Positions 32,680 to 41,193 of a DNA stretch of 64,000 bases are shown in pieces. The position numbers were made by a program, and so were the translations under genes. Source of the stretch: Granulicella cerasi. Its GTDB lineage: Bacteria > Acidobacteriota > Terriglobia > Terriglobales > Acidobacteriaceae. Location: the NCBI RefSeq assembly GCF_025685575.1, contig NZ_JAGSYD010000002.1, positions 434,001 to 498,000 on the forward strand. Reading direction: 5' to 3'. The notes under the pieces were generated by a model. It had not been told where the DNA came from, searched no databases, and saw only the letters and a list, made by a program, of their open reading frames with translations. How positions within the stretch are numbered: the stretch's first letter is position 1; each line of letters starts with the position of its first letter.

Positions 32680-35600
32680 ATGATCGAGCTCAGGAACGCA
32701 GAGGTGAAATCCCTGATGCATCGCGTCGCCATCTTCTTCCTATGTACCTTCTCTTGCCTCTGCTTCAGCATGTACTCGCTGGTGGCTCGCGCACAGGCAA
32801 CTCCCCCTATCTCCGGGGACACGCTGGCACGGCTCGCGGATCCTAATTTCTCAACCATGGGCCTGAAGGATGGGCTCCCACATGACTCCGTCTATGGTTT
32901 CGCGCAAGACAAGCGTGGCGCAATATGGATAGCCACCTTCGGCGGACTGGCCCGGTTCGACGGATACACAATCCGAACCTACACGCACGATAGCGTCTAC
33001 GCCGACTCGATCCCGGACAATAACGTTCGTGGCGTGCTCGCGCGCTCTGATGGCGGCCTGTGGGTTGCGACCGGGAATGCCGGCATCGTGAGCTATGACC
33101 CCAGGATCGATGGCTTTCGCCCGTTGCCGAACCAGCCAGGCAGAATCGCCAAGTGCCACGTCTTCGCCATGACAGAAGACACCGACGGCAGCCTGTGGTT
33201 CGGTTCTGAAGTGGGTTTGACTCACTTCATGCCGAAAACCGGCACGTACCAGATTTACGGCATCGCGGTGAAGGACGATCACTCAGGACTCCATCAGAAA
33301 AGTGTCTTCGCGATCCTTCGCTCGCGAAATGGAGACCTTTGGGTCGGCGGAGACCATGGCGCGGATGTGCTTCGTCGCGGCGCTTCGCAGTTTGAAGCAG
33401 AGAATGAGCTTCTCTTTCCAGGCGCGCCTGCTCCTCCCGTGTGGACCGTCTTCGAGGATGCCCGAGGACAGCTCTGGATCGGAACCGATCGCGCCGGCAT
33501 TCGTATTTACGATCCAGCGCAGAAGAACGCTGAAGGCGTGATCTCCAACAATGAGTTGAATGCGCTGATAGGTACGGCCACCGTCCGAGGCGTCGTTGAG
33601 GTCAGCCCGCAGAGATTCTGGATCGCGACCTACGGAAGCGGCGTCATCGCCTACGATGCGCACTCCTCATACGCTCGCCAGTACAAGCGCGACCTCACAT
33701 CGCCTGCACCGCTGAGCAACAACTTCGTGCGTGGACTTTTCAAAGACTCTTCCAAGAACGTTTGGATCGGCACCGATCATGGGCTATCGCGCCTCGGTCC
33801 CCTCGCCGACGGACTGCTGACCCTGCATACCTCTCCCTTGCGTCGCGATGGGCTCTCCGGGAATGAGGTCCGCAGTGTCACCTTGCAGAACGAATGCCTT
33901 TGGGTGGGATTCGATCAAGGCAAAGTCTCGGTGATCGATGGCAACGGACAGATGCACAGCGTGCATGCAGCCCCAGGAGTATCGCAGAAGGAAACCCTGC
34001 AACGAGAAGTGCTCGCAGTGAAGGGCGACGAGCGAGAGATCTTCGTAGGAGGTGTCGGGCTCTTCGTCGTCGACTCCAAGACCTACTCGTATCGGCCAGT
34101 GCATGGTGCTGGTCTCGATGGACAAGTGATCAACGCACTTTGGGTTTCCAAGCAGTTTGTATGGGTCGGAACGTATAACGGTTTGGTCCGCTACGATCGA
34201 AACGACCACTCGACGCTTCTCTTCAGCCATCATGACGACGATCCCCGGAGCCTCGCCGATAACTACGTGCGCGATCTGCTGCAAACGCCCGATGGCACGC
34301 TCTGGGTCACAACGAGGTTGGGCCTCGACGAGATGCCGAAAGGTTTGGAGAGCTTTCTCCATCTTCGAAAAAACGCGCCGCTCGGGTTCGAGCTGCCTTC
34401 CAATAATGTGCAGCCGATAGCCCTCGACGCAGGGATGCTTTGGGTAGGATCCATCGACAAAGGACTGCTCTACCAGAGCGGAACCAGGACAGTCTTTGCC
34501 GATGGCGCCACGCGGCAAATGCCGGTGTTTCGCGACATGGATACGACCTCCGGCTTTCCATCCAATACCGTTCTGACGGTCATGGTCGGCCGCGACCACC
34601 GGATATGGAGCAATACGCCGAAAGGCCTCGCCGTTGTCGATCCCAGAACGCGGACCGTCAAAACCTTCACGGAAGCTGACGGATTCCGCATCAGCTCCCA
34701 GAATCTTTTCGGCTCTGCAGCATTTGATGATGGAACGCTTGTCTTCCCTGGAGATCAGGGACTCGCGATCGTACGAACGGATCGGATCCCCAAGAATCCA
34801 ACCGTGGGCAATCTCTTCCTGTCTGAACTCGCCATCACGGGTCGCAAAGAATCGGCGGTCGCTCAAGCCTGGGGCGTGCAGTCTCTGGGCGTGACACCCC
34901 GCATCGAAATGACGAGTCGAGAACGCAGCTTCCGTGCGGTCTTCGCGACCCTGAACGTTGCGACCGCGCGGGAGATGCATTACTCCTACAAGCTCGAAGG
35001 TTTCGATGCAGACTGGATGGGAGGAGATGAAGGATCGCACATCGTCACCTACACGAATCTCCCGCCGGGACGGTATCGTCTTCTCGTCCGCGCGTGGCGT
35101 GAGTCAGACCGTGAAGCCGTCTCCAGCACAGCCATCATGATCCACATACGACCTCTGTTTACAGAGACGAAGTGGTTCAAAGTACTCATGCTCGCCGCTA
35201 TGGTGGCCGTGATCTTCCTGGCTTTTTGGCTACGGTTGCAAGTCATCGAGCGCCGACGTTTCGCGCTTGAGCAACTCGTCAAGGAGCGAACCGGTGAATT
35301 AGCGAACAAACACGCGGATCTTCTCGAAGCGAACAAGCGTCTTGAGGTCCTTGCCAAGCGTGACGAACTCACCGGAGCGTTCAATCGACGGCATTTTCTT
35401 GAAGCGGCAAACTCCGAATTCGAACGCTGCGTTCGTTCAGGTCGATCCTTCAGCCTGCTGCTTATTGATCTGGACAACTTCAAACGTATCAACGATCTCT
35501 ACGGGCATGCAGCGGGCGATGCCGCTCTGCTGCACACGATAGCTTCTCTCAATCGCGAACTACGTTCGACCGATGTGCTCGCACGGTACGGCGGCGAAGA

Positions 35601-35856
35601 GTTCGCAGTCTTGCTTCCGGAGAGCGACGACGTCAACGCGGAAGCTGTTGGAGAGCGCTTGAGACAACAGATCGCAGCTACCGAGGTCGTCGTGGGAGAA
35701 TTGCGATTCTCGATCACCGCTAGCGTGGGTGTCTCATCAAGAAACGGAGCGGACAGTGTCGATGAAATCCTGCGCCGCGCAGACGTAGCGCTGTACAACG
35801 CGAAAGCCTATGGGAGAAATCAGGTTGTTCGATTCAGCGACAATGCGGAAGCTTAG
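32680..35856 (+). CDS. beta-propeller sensor diguanylate cyclase
   Basis: 1058 residues; the start may instead be the ATG at 32716 (GAGGTG upstream), which gives a normal signal peptide. The periplasmic part (about 45-700) is built of two-component-regulator propeller blades such as GAIWIATFGGLARFDG, GGLWVATGNAGIVSYD and GQLWIGTDRAGIRIYD, followed by a Y_Y_Y domain (about 755-825). One transmembrane helix (near 835-855), a short coiled coil and a GGDEF domain (about 890-1050) complete it. The active-site loop is GGEEF, preceded at the right distance by RSTD, an intact product-inhibition I-site. It should turn an extracellular, probably carbohydrate, signal into cyclic di-GMP. Confidence 0.92.
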   Translation: MIELRNAEVKSLMHRVAIFFLCTFSCLCFSMYSLVARAQATPPISGDTLARLADPNFSTMGLKDGLPHDSVYGFAQDKRGAIWIATFGGLARFDGYTIRTYTHDSVYADSIPDNNVRGVLARSDGGLWVATGNAGIVSYDPRIDGFRPLPNQPGRIAKCHVFAMTEDTDGSLWFGSEVGLTHFMPKTGTYQIYGIAVKDDHSGLHQKSVFAILRSRNGDLWVGGDHGADVLRRGASQFEAENELLFPGAPAPPVWTVFEDARGQLWIGTDRAGIRIYDPAQKNAEGVISNNELNALIGTATVRGVVEVSPQRFWIATYGSGVIAYDAHSSYARQYKRDLTSPAPLSNNFVRGLFKDSSKNVWIGTDHGLSRLGPLADGLLTLHTSPLRRDGLSGNEVRSVTLQNECLWVGFDQGKVSVIDGNGQMHSVHAAPGVSQKETLQREVLAVKGDEREIFVGGVGLFVVDSKTYSYRPVHGAGLDGQVINALWVSKQFVWVGTYNGLVRYDRNDHSTLLFSHHDDDPRSLADNYVRDLLQTPDGTLWVTTRLGLDEMPKGLESFLHLRKNAPLGFELPSNNVQPIALDAGMLWVGSIDKGLLYQSGTRTVFADGATRQMPVFRDMDTTSGFPSNTVLTVMVGRDHRIWSNTPKGLAVVDPRTRTVKTFTEADGFRISSQNLFGSAAFDDGTLVFPGDQGLAIVRTDRIPKNPTVGNLFLSELAITGRKESAVAQAWGVQSLGVTPRIEMTSRERSFRAVFATLNVATAREMHYSYKLEGFDADWMGGDEGSHIVTYTNLPPGRYRLLVRAWRESDREAVSSTAIMIHIRPLFTETKWFKVLMLAAMVAVIFLAFWLRLQVIERRRFALEQLVKERTGELANKHADLLEANKRLEVLAKRDELTGAFNRRHFLEAANSEFERCVRSGRSFSLLLIDLDNFKRINDLYGHAAGDAALLHTIASLNRELRSTDVLARYGGEEFAVLLPESDDVNAEAVGERLRQQIAATEVVVGELRFSITASVGVSSRNGADSVDEILRRADVALYNAKAYGRNQVVRFSDNAEA

Positions 35857-36034
35857 AGCATGAATCAAACCTCAGCGAGATTGCGTCACGACACCTATCG
35901 CGAACTCTGTTGCGGTGTTCCTGCCTCAACAACCGATGGCCGAGGGAGTTCACGCTTTGCAATCGTCTGGGGACTTTGCCTGCGCCCATGAAGCCAATCT
36001 TCATGGAGGTTCCCTCGCGGCTTGATCGTTCGGA

Positions 36035-36904
36035 TTACTTGGTGAGGTAGTTGTGGCGGAAGAACTCGGTAGGAGTTGTCGCCTTGCGGCCAATGAGCGT
36101 CTCCAGGTCCTTGGTCTGCTCCTCCCACTCACCCGCACCCATATTGACGACCCACTCAAGAACGAACTGAGCGATGAAATCCGGGACGCCCTTCCCGACC
36201 AGTTGCAGGTATTCCTCGGGGGTGATCTTGCTGTACGGGACTTTCTTGCCTTCGAGCTTGGAGAGAATGTCGGCTACATCTGAAAAGGAAATGGCCGGAG
36301 CGCCGGTCAGCACGTAGCTCTTGTTCTCGTGCCCCTCACCCGTCAGGATGGCTGCGTGTGCCGCTGCCAAGTCATCACGAGTTGCTGCTGCAAACTTGTG
36401 GTCTCCCGCAGGAACATGAACACCCGTCTCCTGAGCTTTCGGTCCGAGGTAAAAGAACAAAGCTTCAAGGAATGGCGGGTGGTAAGCCAAGGTGTAGTTG
36501 ATACCAGATGCCTTCAGCTTTTCTTCCGTGAAGATGTCCTCAGCGGTGATCTCTTTCATCGTGACCGTGGAATTCTTCTTGCGGTAGATCGGCATAAACA
36601 CAATGTGCTTCACGCCAGCCTTTTCGGCTTCGTCAATCACATTGCCGTGGGCTTTATTGCGTTCTGTGAATGCGTGCGTGGCCGTGAGCATGAGCTTGTC
36701 GACACCCTTGAACGCCTCAGCAAGAGAAACGGTGTCGAGGTAGTCGCCTTGTCGCAATTCGATCCCTTTGGCCGTGAGGTCTTCCGCCTTCGCCGGATCG
36801 CGCACCAATCCGATCAGTTCATTCGCCGGCCTGAGCTTCAGCAAATGTAGAAGCGTCTTCCGTCCAATGTCTCCGCTTGCGCCGGTCACCAGTATTTTTC
36901 CCAC
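36035..36904 (-). CDS. NmrA/QorB-like NAD(P)-binding oxidoreductase
   Basis: 289 residues from a GTG at 36904, chosen because AAAGGGA precedes it and the fold begins VGKILVTGASGDIGRKTL; the open frame reaches a TTG at 36922. The GASGDIG glycine motif, an NmrA-type fold (LRPANELIGLVRDPAKAEDL, GVKHIVFMPIY) and the absence of a YxxxK dyad place it with NmrA/QOR2 (YtfG) atypical SDRs, which bind NADPH and reduce quinones or sense redox. It diverges from the SDR at 37173; the gap carries sites also found before the TetR gene at 38614. Confidence 0.83.
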   Translation of the reverse strand: MGKILVTGASGDIGRKTLLHLLKLRPANELIGLVRDPAKAEDLTAKGIELRQGDYLDTVSLAEAFKGVDKLMLTATHAFTERNKAHGNVIDEAEKAGVKHIVFMPIYRKKNSTVTMKEITAEDIFTEEKLKASGINYTLAYHPPFLEALFFYLGPKAQETGVHVPAGDHKFAAATRDDLAAAHAAILTGEGHENKSYVLTGAPAISFSDVADILSKLEGKKVPYSKITPEEYLQLVGKGVPDFIAQFVLEWVVNMGAGEWEEQTKDLETLIGRKATTPTEFFRHNYLTK

Positions 36905-36957
36905 GGTTAGAGTCCCTTTCAATCTGAAGAAGTCATGAATATTCGTATCTTACGGTT

Positions 36958-36966
36958 CAGATGTAC
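36958..36966. promoter_or_regulatory. putative TetR half-site before nmrA-like gene
   Basis: CAGATGTAC, the reverse complement of the GTACATCTG-like core found before the SDR and tetR genes. It lies 54 bases upstream of the nmrA-like GTG. It is the weakest of the three sites. Confidence 0.35.
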
Positions 36967-37098
36967 GAGAAGCCACTCCAGATTCAAAACTTCCGAATGA
37001 TGTCGGAGCCAAAGCGAGTCTCTCTCCAAACAAGAAAGCTAAAAGAGATGCGAAGCGTTGTTGTCCGGTAGAAGTTTCGAATCTTCCAGCACCGCCTC

Positions 37099-37110
37099 TA
37101 CATCTGTACC
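37099..37110. promoter_or_regulatory. putative TetR operator before SDR gene
   Basis: TACATCTGTACC holds an inverted TACA-TC-TGTA. The 11-mer ACATCTGTACC recurs exactly before tetR at 38632-38642. It lies 63 bases upstream of the SDR start. Confidence 0.45.
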
Positions 37111-37172
37111 GATGGATTCAGAATTGATGCATTTCTGATCTGTTCCAGCCGACACTAAGGAGAAAAGGAAGT

Positions 37173-37943
37173 ATGTCGAACTCAGTTCTTGACCTATCCA
37201 AGGAGTTCGCGGGTCGCCGCGCTCTTGTAACCGGAGGCTCCCGCGGTATTGGTGCCGCTATCGCACAGCGTCTTATCGATGGAGGCGCGAAGGTCGCTGT
37301 TGTCGCGCGCAACCGTCATGAGCAAACCCCGAAGGACGCCATCTTCGTTCAAGGCGACATCCTGACCCCGGAAGGTTGCAAGAAGCTTGTCGATGAGGCC
37401 GTCAAGGCTCTCGGCGGCCTCGACATCCTTGTCAATAACGCGGCTGAAGCGAAGCTGGTCCTCCCCAACTCCGAGGCGATCTCTGACGAACTTTGGCAGA
37501 AGACAATCGCATCGAACCTTCTCTCGGTCGTGCGCGTGACCAACGCGGCTCTCCCGAGCCTGAAGGATTCGAAGGACGGTTCGATTCTGAACATCTCTTC
37601 GGGCAGCGACCTTCCTGGCAACGGACCTCTGGTTCATTACGGTGCAAGCAAGGCCGCGATGAACTACTACACGAAGGCTCTCGCGAAGGAGCTGGGCGCT
37701 CCCCACAAGATCCGCGTGAACATCGTCACACCCGGCGGAGTGGAGACTCCCGGAGGCGACATCATCCGCAACGAACTCATGCAGGCAATGGGAGCTCCGC
37801 CAGAGGCCGCAGTTTCGATGGTGCCGCTTGGTCGGCTCGGACTTCCCTCTGACATCGCGGAGGCTTCGGTGTTCCTGCTTTCGCCTCGCGCTGCTTGGAT
37901 CACCGGTATCAATTTCCACGTCAACGGTGGTTTCCAGTTCTAA
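37173..37943 (+). CDS. classical SDR oxidoreductase
   Basis: 256 residues. Cofactor motif TGGSRGIGAAIA (about 20-31), LVNNAAEA (about 88-95), the catalytic Ser in ILNISSGSD and YGASKAAMNYY with the Tyr-x-x-x-Lys pair (about 153-157); the C-terminus NFHVNGGFQF is typical for FabG-like enzymes. It is a cytoplasmic NAD(P)-dependent dehydrogenase/reductase; substrate unknown. AAGGAG precedes the ATG. The neighbouring TetR regulator is convergent and the two share an operator-like sequence, suggesting control by it. Confidence 0.9.
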   Translation: MSNSVLDLSKEFAGRRALVTGGSRGIGAAIAQRLIDGGAKVAVVARNRHEQTPKDAIFVQGDILTPEGCKKLVDEAVKALGGLDILVNNAAEAKLVLPNSEAISDELWQKTIASNLLSVVRVTNAALPSLKDSKDGSILNISSGSDLPGNGPLVHYGASKAAMNYYTKALAKELGAPHKIRVNIVTPGGVETPGGDIIRNELMQAMGAPPEAAVSMVPLGRLGLPSDIAEASVFLLSPRAAWITGINFHVNGGFQF

Positions 37944-37963
37944 AGGCAACGACCACAAAAAAG

Positions 37964-37985
37964 GGCTCGCGCCGCAGCGCGAGCC
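37964..37985 (-). terminator. terminator of tetR, shared with SDR gene
   Basis: Perfect 9-bp stem GGCTCGCGC/GCGCGAGCC with a CGCA loop. On the minus strand it is followed by CCTTTTTTG, so it ends tetR transcription; on the plus strand it follows the SDR stop. Confidence 0.85.
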
Positions 37986-38005
37986 GCTTCCATTCATGGA
38001 GCGGA

Positions 38006-38614
38006 CTACAGCTCTAGATTTCGAAGAGCCATGTCAACGGTCTTTGTCAGTTCGGCCTTCGTCGCACCGCTAGCGGCCTGCACTCCGAGTCCTTGAATAA
38101 TCGTAGCCACGTATCGGGCCGCAGCAGCGGGATCAATTCCTTTGGAAAGGTCGCCCGTCTTCTTCGCGTCCTCGAAGCGCTTTCGTGCTCTTATCTCGCC
38201 GGCTCTGCGTCCTTCGATTAGCCACTGCTTCACAGAATCCGATTCATCACCAACAGCCAAGGCTCCATGAACAGAAAGACAGCCTTTTGGGTTACCCGGC
38301 GTCGAGAGGAAATCGACCGTTCCACGAAGCGCTGACTCGACCACTTCTCGAATCGTCGGCTTCTCAAGCGCTTCTCGTATATATCCCTGGTAGTCATTGA
38401 TGTAGCGTTCGAAGGCCAGCTTGAACAGATCTTCCTTCGTGCCGAACGCTGTCCACATGCTTGAGCGATTGATGCGCATTGCGCTCTCGAGATTTCTGAG
38501 GGTTGCACCTTCGTAACCCTTCTCCCAAAAGACACGCATAGCCGCATCAAGCGCTGCGGTTGTGTCGAAACCTCTCGGGCGCCCCATCTTCGAGTTTTCT
38601 ATCGTCTTCGACAT
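38006..38614 (-). CDS. TetR-family repressor
   Basis: 202 residues. The N-terminal HTH (GFDTTAALDAAMRVFWEKGYEGATLRNLESAMRINRSSMWTAFGTKEDLF, described in two halves: helices around 18-40 and 44-60) is the standard TetR domain. The C-terminal ligand domain, with GNPKGCLSVHGALAVGDES, resembles the TetR_C group that contains a Cys and often responds to electrophiles or quinones. An operator-like sequence lies 15-28 bases upstream of the start, suggesting autoregulation, and related sequences precede the SDR and NmrA-like genes. All three may form one regulon. Confidence 0.87.
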   Translation of the reverse strand: MSKTIENSKMGRPRGFDTTAALDAAMRVFWEKGYEGATLRNLESAMRINRSSMWTAFGTKEDLFKLAFERYINDYQGYIREALEKPTIREVVESALRGTVDFLSTPGNPKGCLSVHGALAVGDESDSVKQWLIEGRRAGEIRARKRFEDAKKTGDLSKGIDPAAAARYVATIIQGLGVQAASGATKAELTKTVDMALRNLEL

Positions 38615-38628
38615 ACCTGCCTATTTGA

Positions 38629-38642
38629 TACACATCTGTACC
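38629..38642. promoter_or_regulatory. putative TetR operator before tetR
   Basis: TACACATCTGTACC contains an inverted TACA-CATC-TGTA and the ACATCTGTACC 11-mer shared with the SDR upstream region. It sits 15 bases before the tetR ATG, where a bound repressor would block the promoter. Confidence 0.5.
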
Positions 38643-38876
38643 AAAAAGATCGAAAGTTCTAAGCCGCGTCGGCAGACCCGCTCCTCTGGATCTTACGGTT
38701 CAGAAGCATTTTTTCTCGTCGGAATTTGCATCGGGGGAAGCAAATCAGCACAAACCCGCCTGGCTCTGAAAGAAAGCAAATGACTCAAGAAGAAGCCTAC
38801 AAGGCAGCCGCCATCAAGACGTGAATTCTCCCTCGCCCTGAAGGGGGCGTTTATTCCTGCACAGTGGATGGTCGGT

Positions 38877-39542
38877 TTAGCGGAGGAACTCCGAGAGTAT
38901 GTCAGCTTGCTGTCGTGCTTCCGCGAGGCTTCTTCCGGCGATGACGTCGGCAAGCCGCTGGTACCACGATTGGCCGGCAGCGGAGCGGATGCTCCTGAGC
39001 CCGATCGCCAAGATCGGGACCACGGCGAGTCCGACGATCGCATTGATGGCGATAAAGGTGGGCGCGAGGAAGCGATGCGCGTCGATGCCGAAAACCATGC
39101 GGAGAGAGATGATGAGGAACGGCACCCACCAGACGATCTGGCCTGAAAAGAAGAGCCAGCGGAAGTACCGAAGTCTCAAGATCCGCAATCGCGCCAAGTG
39201 CTGTTGAACGCCTGCGACCGGTTCGTCGAACTCAATCCCGCGGGCTGCAATCAACTGACGGATGGCGATGATCAGAGCCCCCGCCAACCACACATCCATA
39301 AGGGCTGCGGGCCATACAAAGCGGAACTGCCTGATGTGGTCGGCGAGAAAGCCACCCATCAGCAACATGCCGACGGCAGTGAGAACGATTTCGAGCCACA
39401 GCGAAACGATGAGACCGCGCAAGGGCGCTTTGATTCGCGCGGCGTTCTGGCGGTGGACCTGGTTCGCGAGCGTAAGATCGATTCGGTCGAGCCTTGTGCT
39501 CTGTTCTTTCCAGGCTGCTTCCAACTCTTCAAAGGTTGTCAT
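38877..39542 (-). CDS. membrane protein paired with ECF sigma factor
   Basis: 221 residues. An amphipathic N-terminus (TTFEELEAAWKEQSTRLDRIDL) is followed by transmembrane segments at about 43-66, 75-96, 130-155 and 160-182, then a helical C-terminal tail. The first codons overlap the end of the sigma-factor gene by 14 bases, the arrangement of a sigma factor and its membrane-bound anti-sigma factor. I do not see a zinc-type anti-sigma motif, so the anti-sigma role is inference from position only. Confidence 0.62.
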   Translation of the reverse strand: MTTFEELEAAWKEQSTRLDRIDLTLANQVHRQNAARIKAPLRGLIVSLWLEIVLTAVGMLLMGGFLADHIRQFRFVWPAALMDVWLAGALIIAIRQLIAARGIEFDEPVAGVQQHLARLRILRLRYFRWLFFSGQIVWWVPFLIISLRMVFGIDAHRFLAPTFIAINAIVGLAVVPILAIGLRSIRSAAGQSWYQRLADVIAGRSLAEARQQADILSEFLR

Positions 39543-40056
39543 GATTCTTCTCCTGGCTAGGGCGATGGCCTATTTTCTGTTTCCATTCGTTCTTTATGCG
39601 ATTCATTCTGGTCGACACGTTCGAAGCCGTGGTGCCCAGAACTTCGCCAATTTCCTGATGGCTATTGCCGTCCAGATAGAGCATGACCATCGCCTTCTGC
39701 ATGGGGTCTAAGTCTTCGATGAGGTCATATAGCAGACGGAGTTTGTCAGAATCAGCCTCTCGGGCAGGCAGAGCGATCAGCAAGTGTTCTTCCGCGGGTT
39801 CGATATGCTGGCGGCGAAACGTGTCATGGCGCAGCCAGGAGATCGCTGTGTTAAGCGCAACCCTGTACATCCACGTAGAGAAGGCGCAGCGGCCATCGAA
39901 CGCGCCAAAAGAGCGCCAGAGTTGGATCAAAATCTCCTGCGCCAGGTCTTCGCGGTCCTCGTGGGATGTGCCGTAGAGATTACAGACCTTGAAGAGGATG
40001 CCGCGATGGCTTCCTACCTGATCGTGAAATCGTCGTTCTGTGTCGGCAGCCTGCAT
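39529..40056 (-). CDS. ECF-type RNA polymerase sigma factor
   Basis: 175 residues. Region 2 includes EDREDLAQEILIQLWRSFGAFDGRCAFSTWMYRVALNTAISWLR (core binding and -10 recognition, about 33-76). Region 4 spans about 110-165, with LDPMQKAMVMLYLDGNSHQEIGEVLGTTASNVSTRMNRI as the -35 helix-turn-helix. ECF sigma factors redirect RNA polymerase in answer to envelope or other stress. The last 14 bases overlap the start of the membrane-protein gene that follows. Target promoters cannot be read from this window. Confidence 0.9.
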   Translation of the reverse strand: MQAADTERRFHDQVGSHRGILFKVCNLYGTSHEDREDLAQEILIQLWRSFGAFDGRCAFSTWMYRVALNTAISWLRHDTFRRQHIEPAEEHLLIALPAREADSDKLRLLYDLIEDLDPMQKAMVMLYLDGNSHQEIGEVLGTTASNVSTRMNRIKNEWKQKIGHRPSQEKNHDNL

Positions 40057-40459
40057 TCAGAACATTCTCCTAGCTTCTGAATAGTTATTCGCATGGAAAC
40101 CAAAAACATCACAGGACTTGGAAGTTAGTAGACCGGACAACGGAAAGGTTTACTGGCGCGAGAAGGCAATCGAGGCCGGAGATGGAGTCTATTCCGCCTC
40201 AGATCATGACAGCCATCACAGCGAGCGTCCCGAACTAGGACGGCGTTCTCGGGTGTCATGCGAACTCATCCGACCAATCTGCTCTTTATGAGATTGCGGC
40301 CCTCGTCGGGTCCTTTATTAAGCCGTCGGGGGAGCCTCTGATCGATCGGATGGGCTATATGGATGGAACATGGCTTCGACAACTTGGTTTGCGGCCCGCC
40401 GTGCCTACTATGTATCAAGCTGCACAGCACGGGATACTGTCCGCACATTCGCTCATCGT
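40057..40459. other. 403-base region without a called gene
   Basis: On the plus strand, after a stop near 40240, a frame stays open to 40559 (around ALYEIAALVGSF and TMYQAAQHGILSAH). It has no good start and no family I know, and it runs into the 3' end of the TetR gene on the other strand. It may be a gene remnant. Nothing else is recognisable. Confidence 0.35.
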
Positions 40460-41089
40460 TCAGACCGGATGGGATCCGTCTCGAAGCTTGCCTGCTCTCT
40501 TTCGAATGGGGGGCAGCTTCGTCGTGAGATTGGATTGTGATAATCGGCCTGCCTGCTGAAACGCCTCGACCATGTGCTCGCCCAGTTCCACTGAACTATC
40601 TTTGAACCACGCAGCCACACCGTAACTGGATGCGGCCATGCCCATCCAGGCGATGAGGTTCGCCTCTGGCCCTGCGATGCCTCGCTCGGATAGCGCCGAC
40701 GCCACTGCGGTGATCAGAGATCGAGTCTTCGCCATGGCACGTTCCTGCAAAGCGGGAACAGCAGCGATGACCTGTTGACGTGGTTCTGTGAAGGGACGGT
40801 TCTCGATGAACATTTCCTTCACGGAGCTGAAGGCGTAGAGAAGAGTATCCCAGGGGTTGAGCGCTTTGGGAGCGTTGCGGATTGCTTTCGTCAGAGCTTC
40901 ACTAAAAGCGGCTTCTCCATCGAAGAGCACGTCGCGCTTATCCGCAAAATGACGAAAGAAGGTCCGCTCGGTAACGCCCGCCTCGGCGGCGATCTCGGCG
41001 GCAGTCGTCTCCTCGTATCCGCGCGCGCGGAAAAGCTCCAGCGCTGCCCACTGAAGGCGCTTGCGTACCTGATCTCCGTTTCTTGGCAT
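40460..41089 (-). CDS. TetR-family repressor (MDR-linked)
   Basis: 209 residues from the ATG at 41089 (AAGGTG five bases before it). N-terminal HTH: RKRLQWAALELFRARGYEETTAAEIAAEAGVTERTFFRHF (helices about 9-50), with the ERTFFRHFADKRDVLF recognition and turn segment usual for TetR proteins. The C-terminal domain (about 75-190) is helical and carries the ligand site. It is divergent from a quinone-oxidoreductase gene, and the ~100-base gap holds three copies of a TGTCAGT-G-ACTGACA palindrome, so it probably represses both genes. Confidence 0.88.
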   Translation of the reverse strand: MPRNGDQVRKRLQWAALELFRARGYEETTAAEIAAEAGVTERTFFRHFADKRDVLFDGEAAFSEALTKAIRNAPKALNPWDTLLYAFSSVKEMFIENRPFTEPRQQVIAAVPALQERAMAKTRSLITAVASALSERGIAGPEANLIAWMGMAASSYGVAAWFKDSSVELGEHMVEAFQQAGRLSQSNLTTKLPPIRKRAGKLRDGSHPV

Positions 41090-41102
41090 GGCCACACCTT
41101 CT

Positions 41103-41166
41103 TGTCAGCGACTGACGTTACGTGTTATTTGTCAGTGAATGACGTTTTAGTGTCTGTGACTGACAG
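41103..41166. promoter_or_regulatory. triple TetR operator array
   Basis: Three near-palindromes fit TGTCAGTGACTGACA: TGTCAGCGACTGACG centred at 41110, TGTCAGTGAATGACG at 41137 and TGTCTGTGACTGACA at 41158. Centre spacing is 27 and 21 bases, so the second and third face the same side of the helix. The array fills the gap between the divergent tetR and oxidoreductase genes. Confidence 0.8.
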
Positions 41167-41193
41167 ATTCAGAATAGGACAAGGAGCCTGACC

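Noticed and set aside
35986..36006. CCATGAAG/CTTCATGG hairpin between the diguanylate cyclase and nmrA-like gene
   Set aside because: Perfect 8-bp arms but no T-run and close to the nmrA stop; too weak to call as a terminator.
38779..38823. Fourteen-codon frame MTQEEAYKAAAIKT
   Set aside because: Too short, no clear SD, and no continuation in other frames; may be a remnant but cannot be supported.
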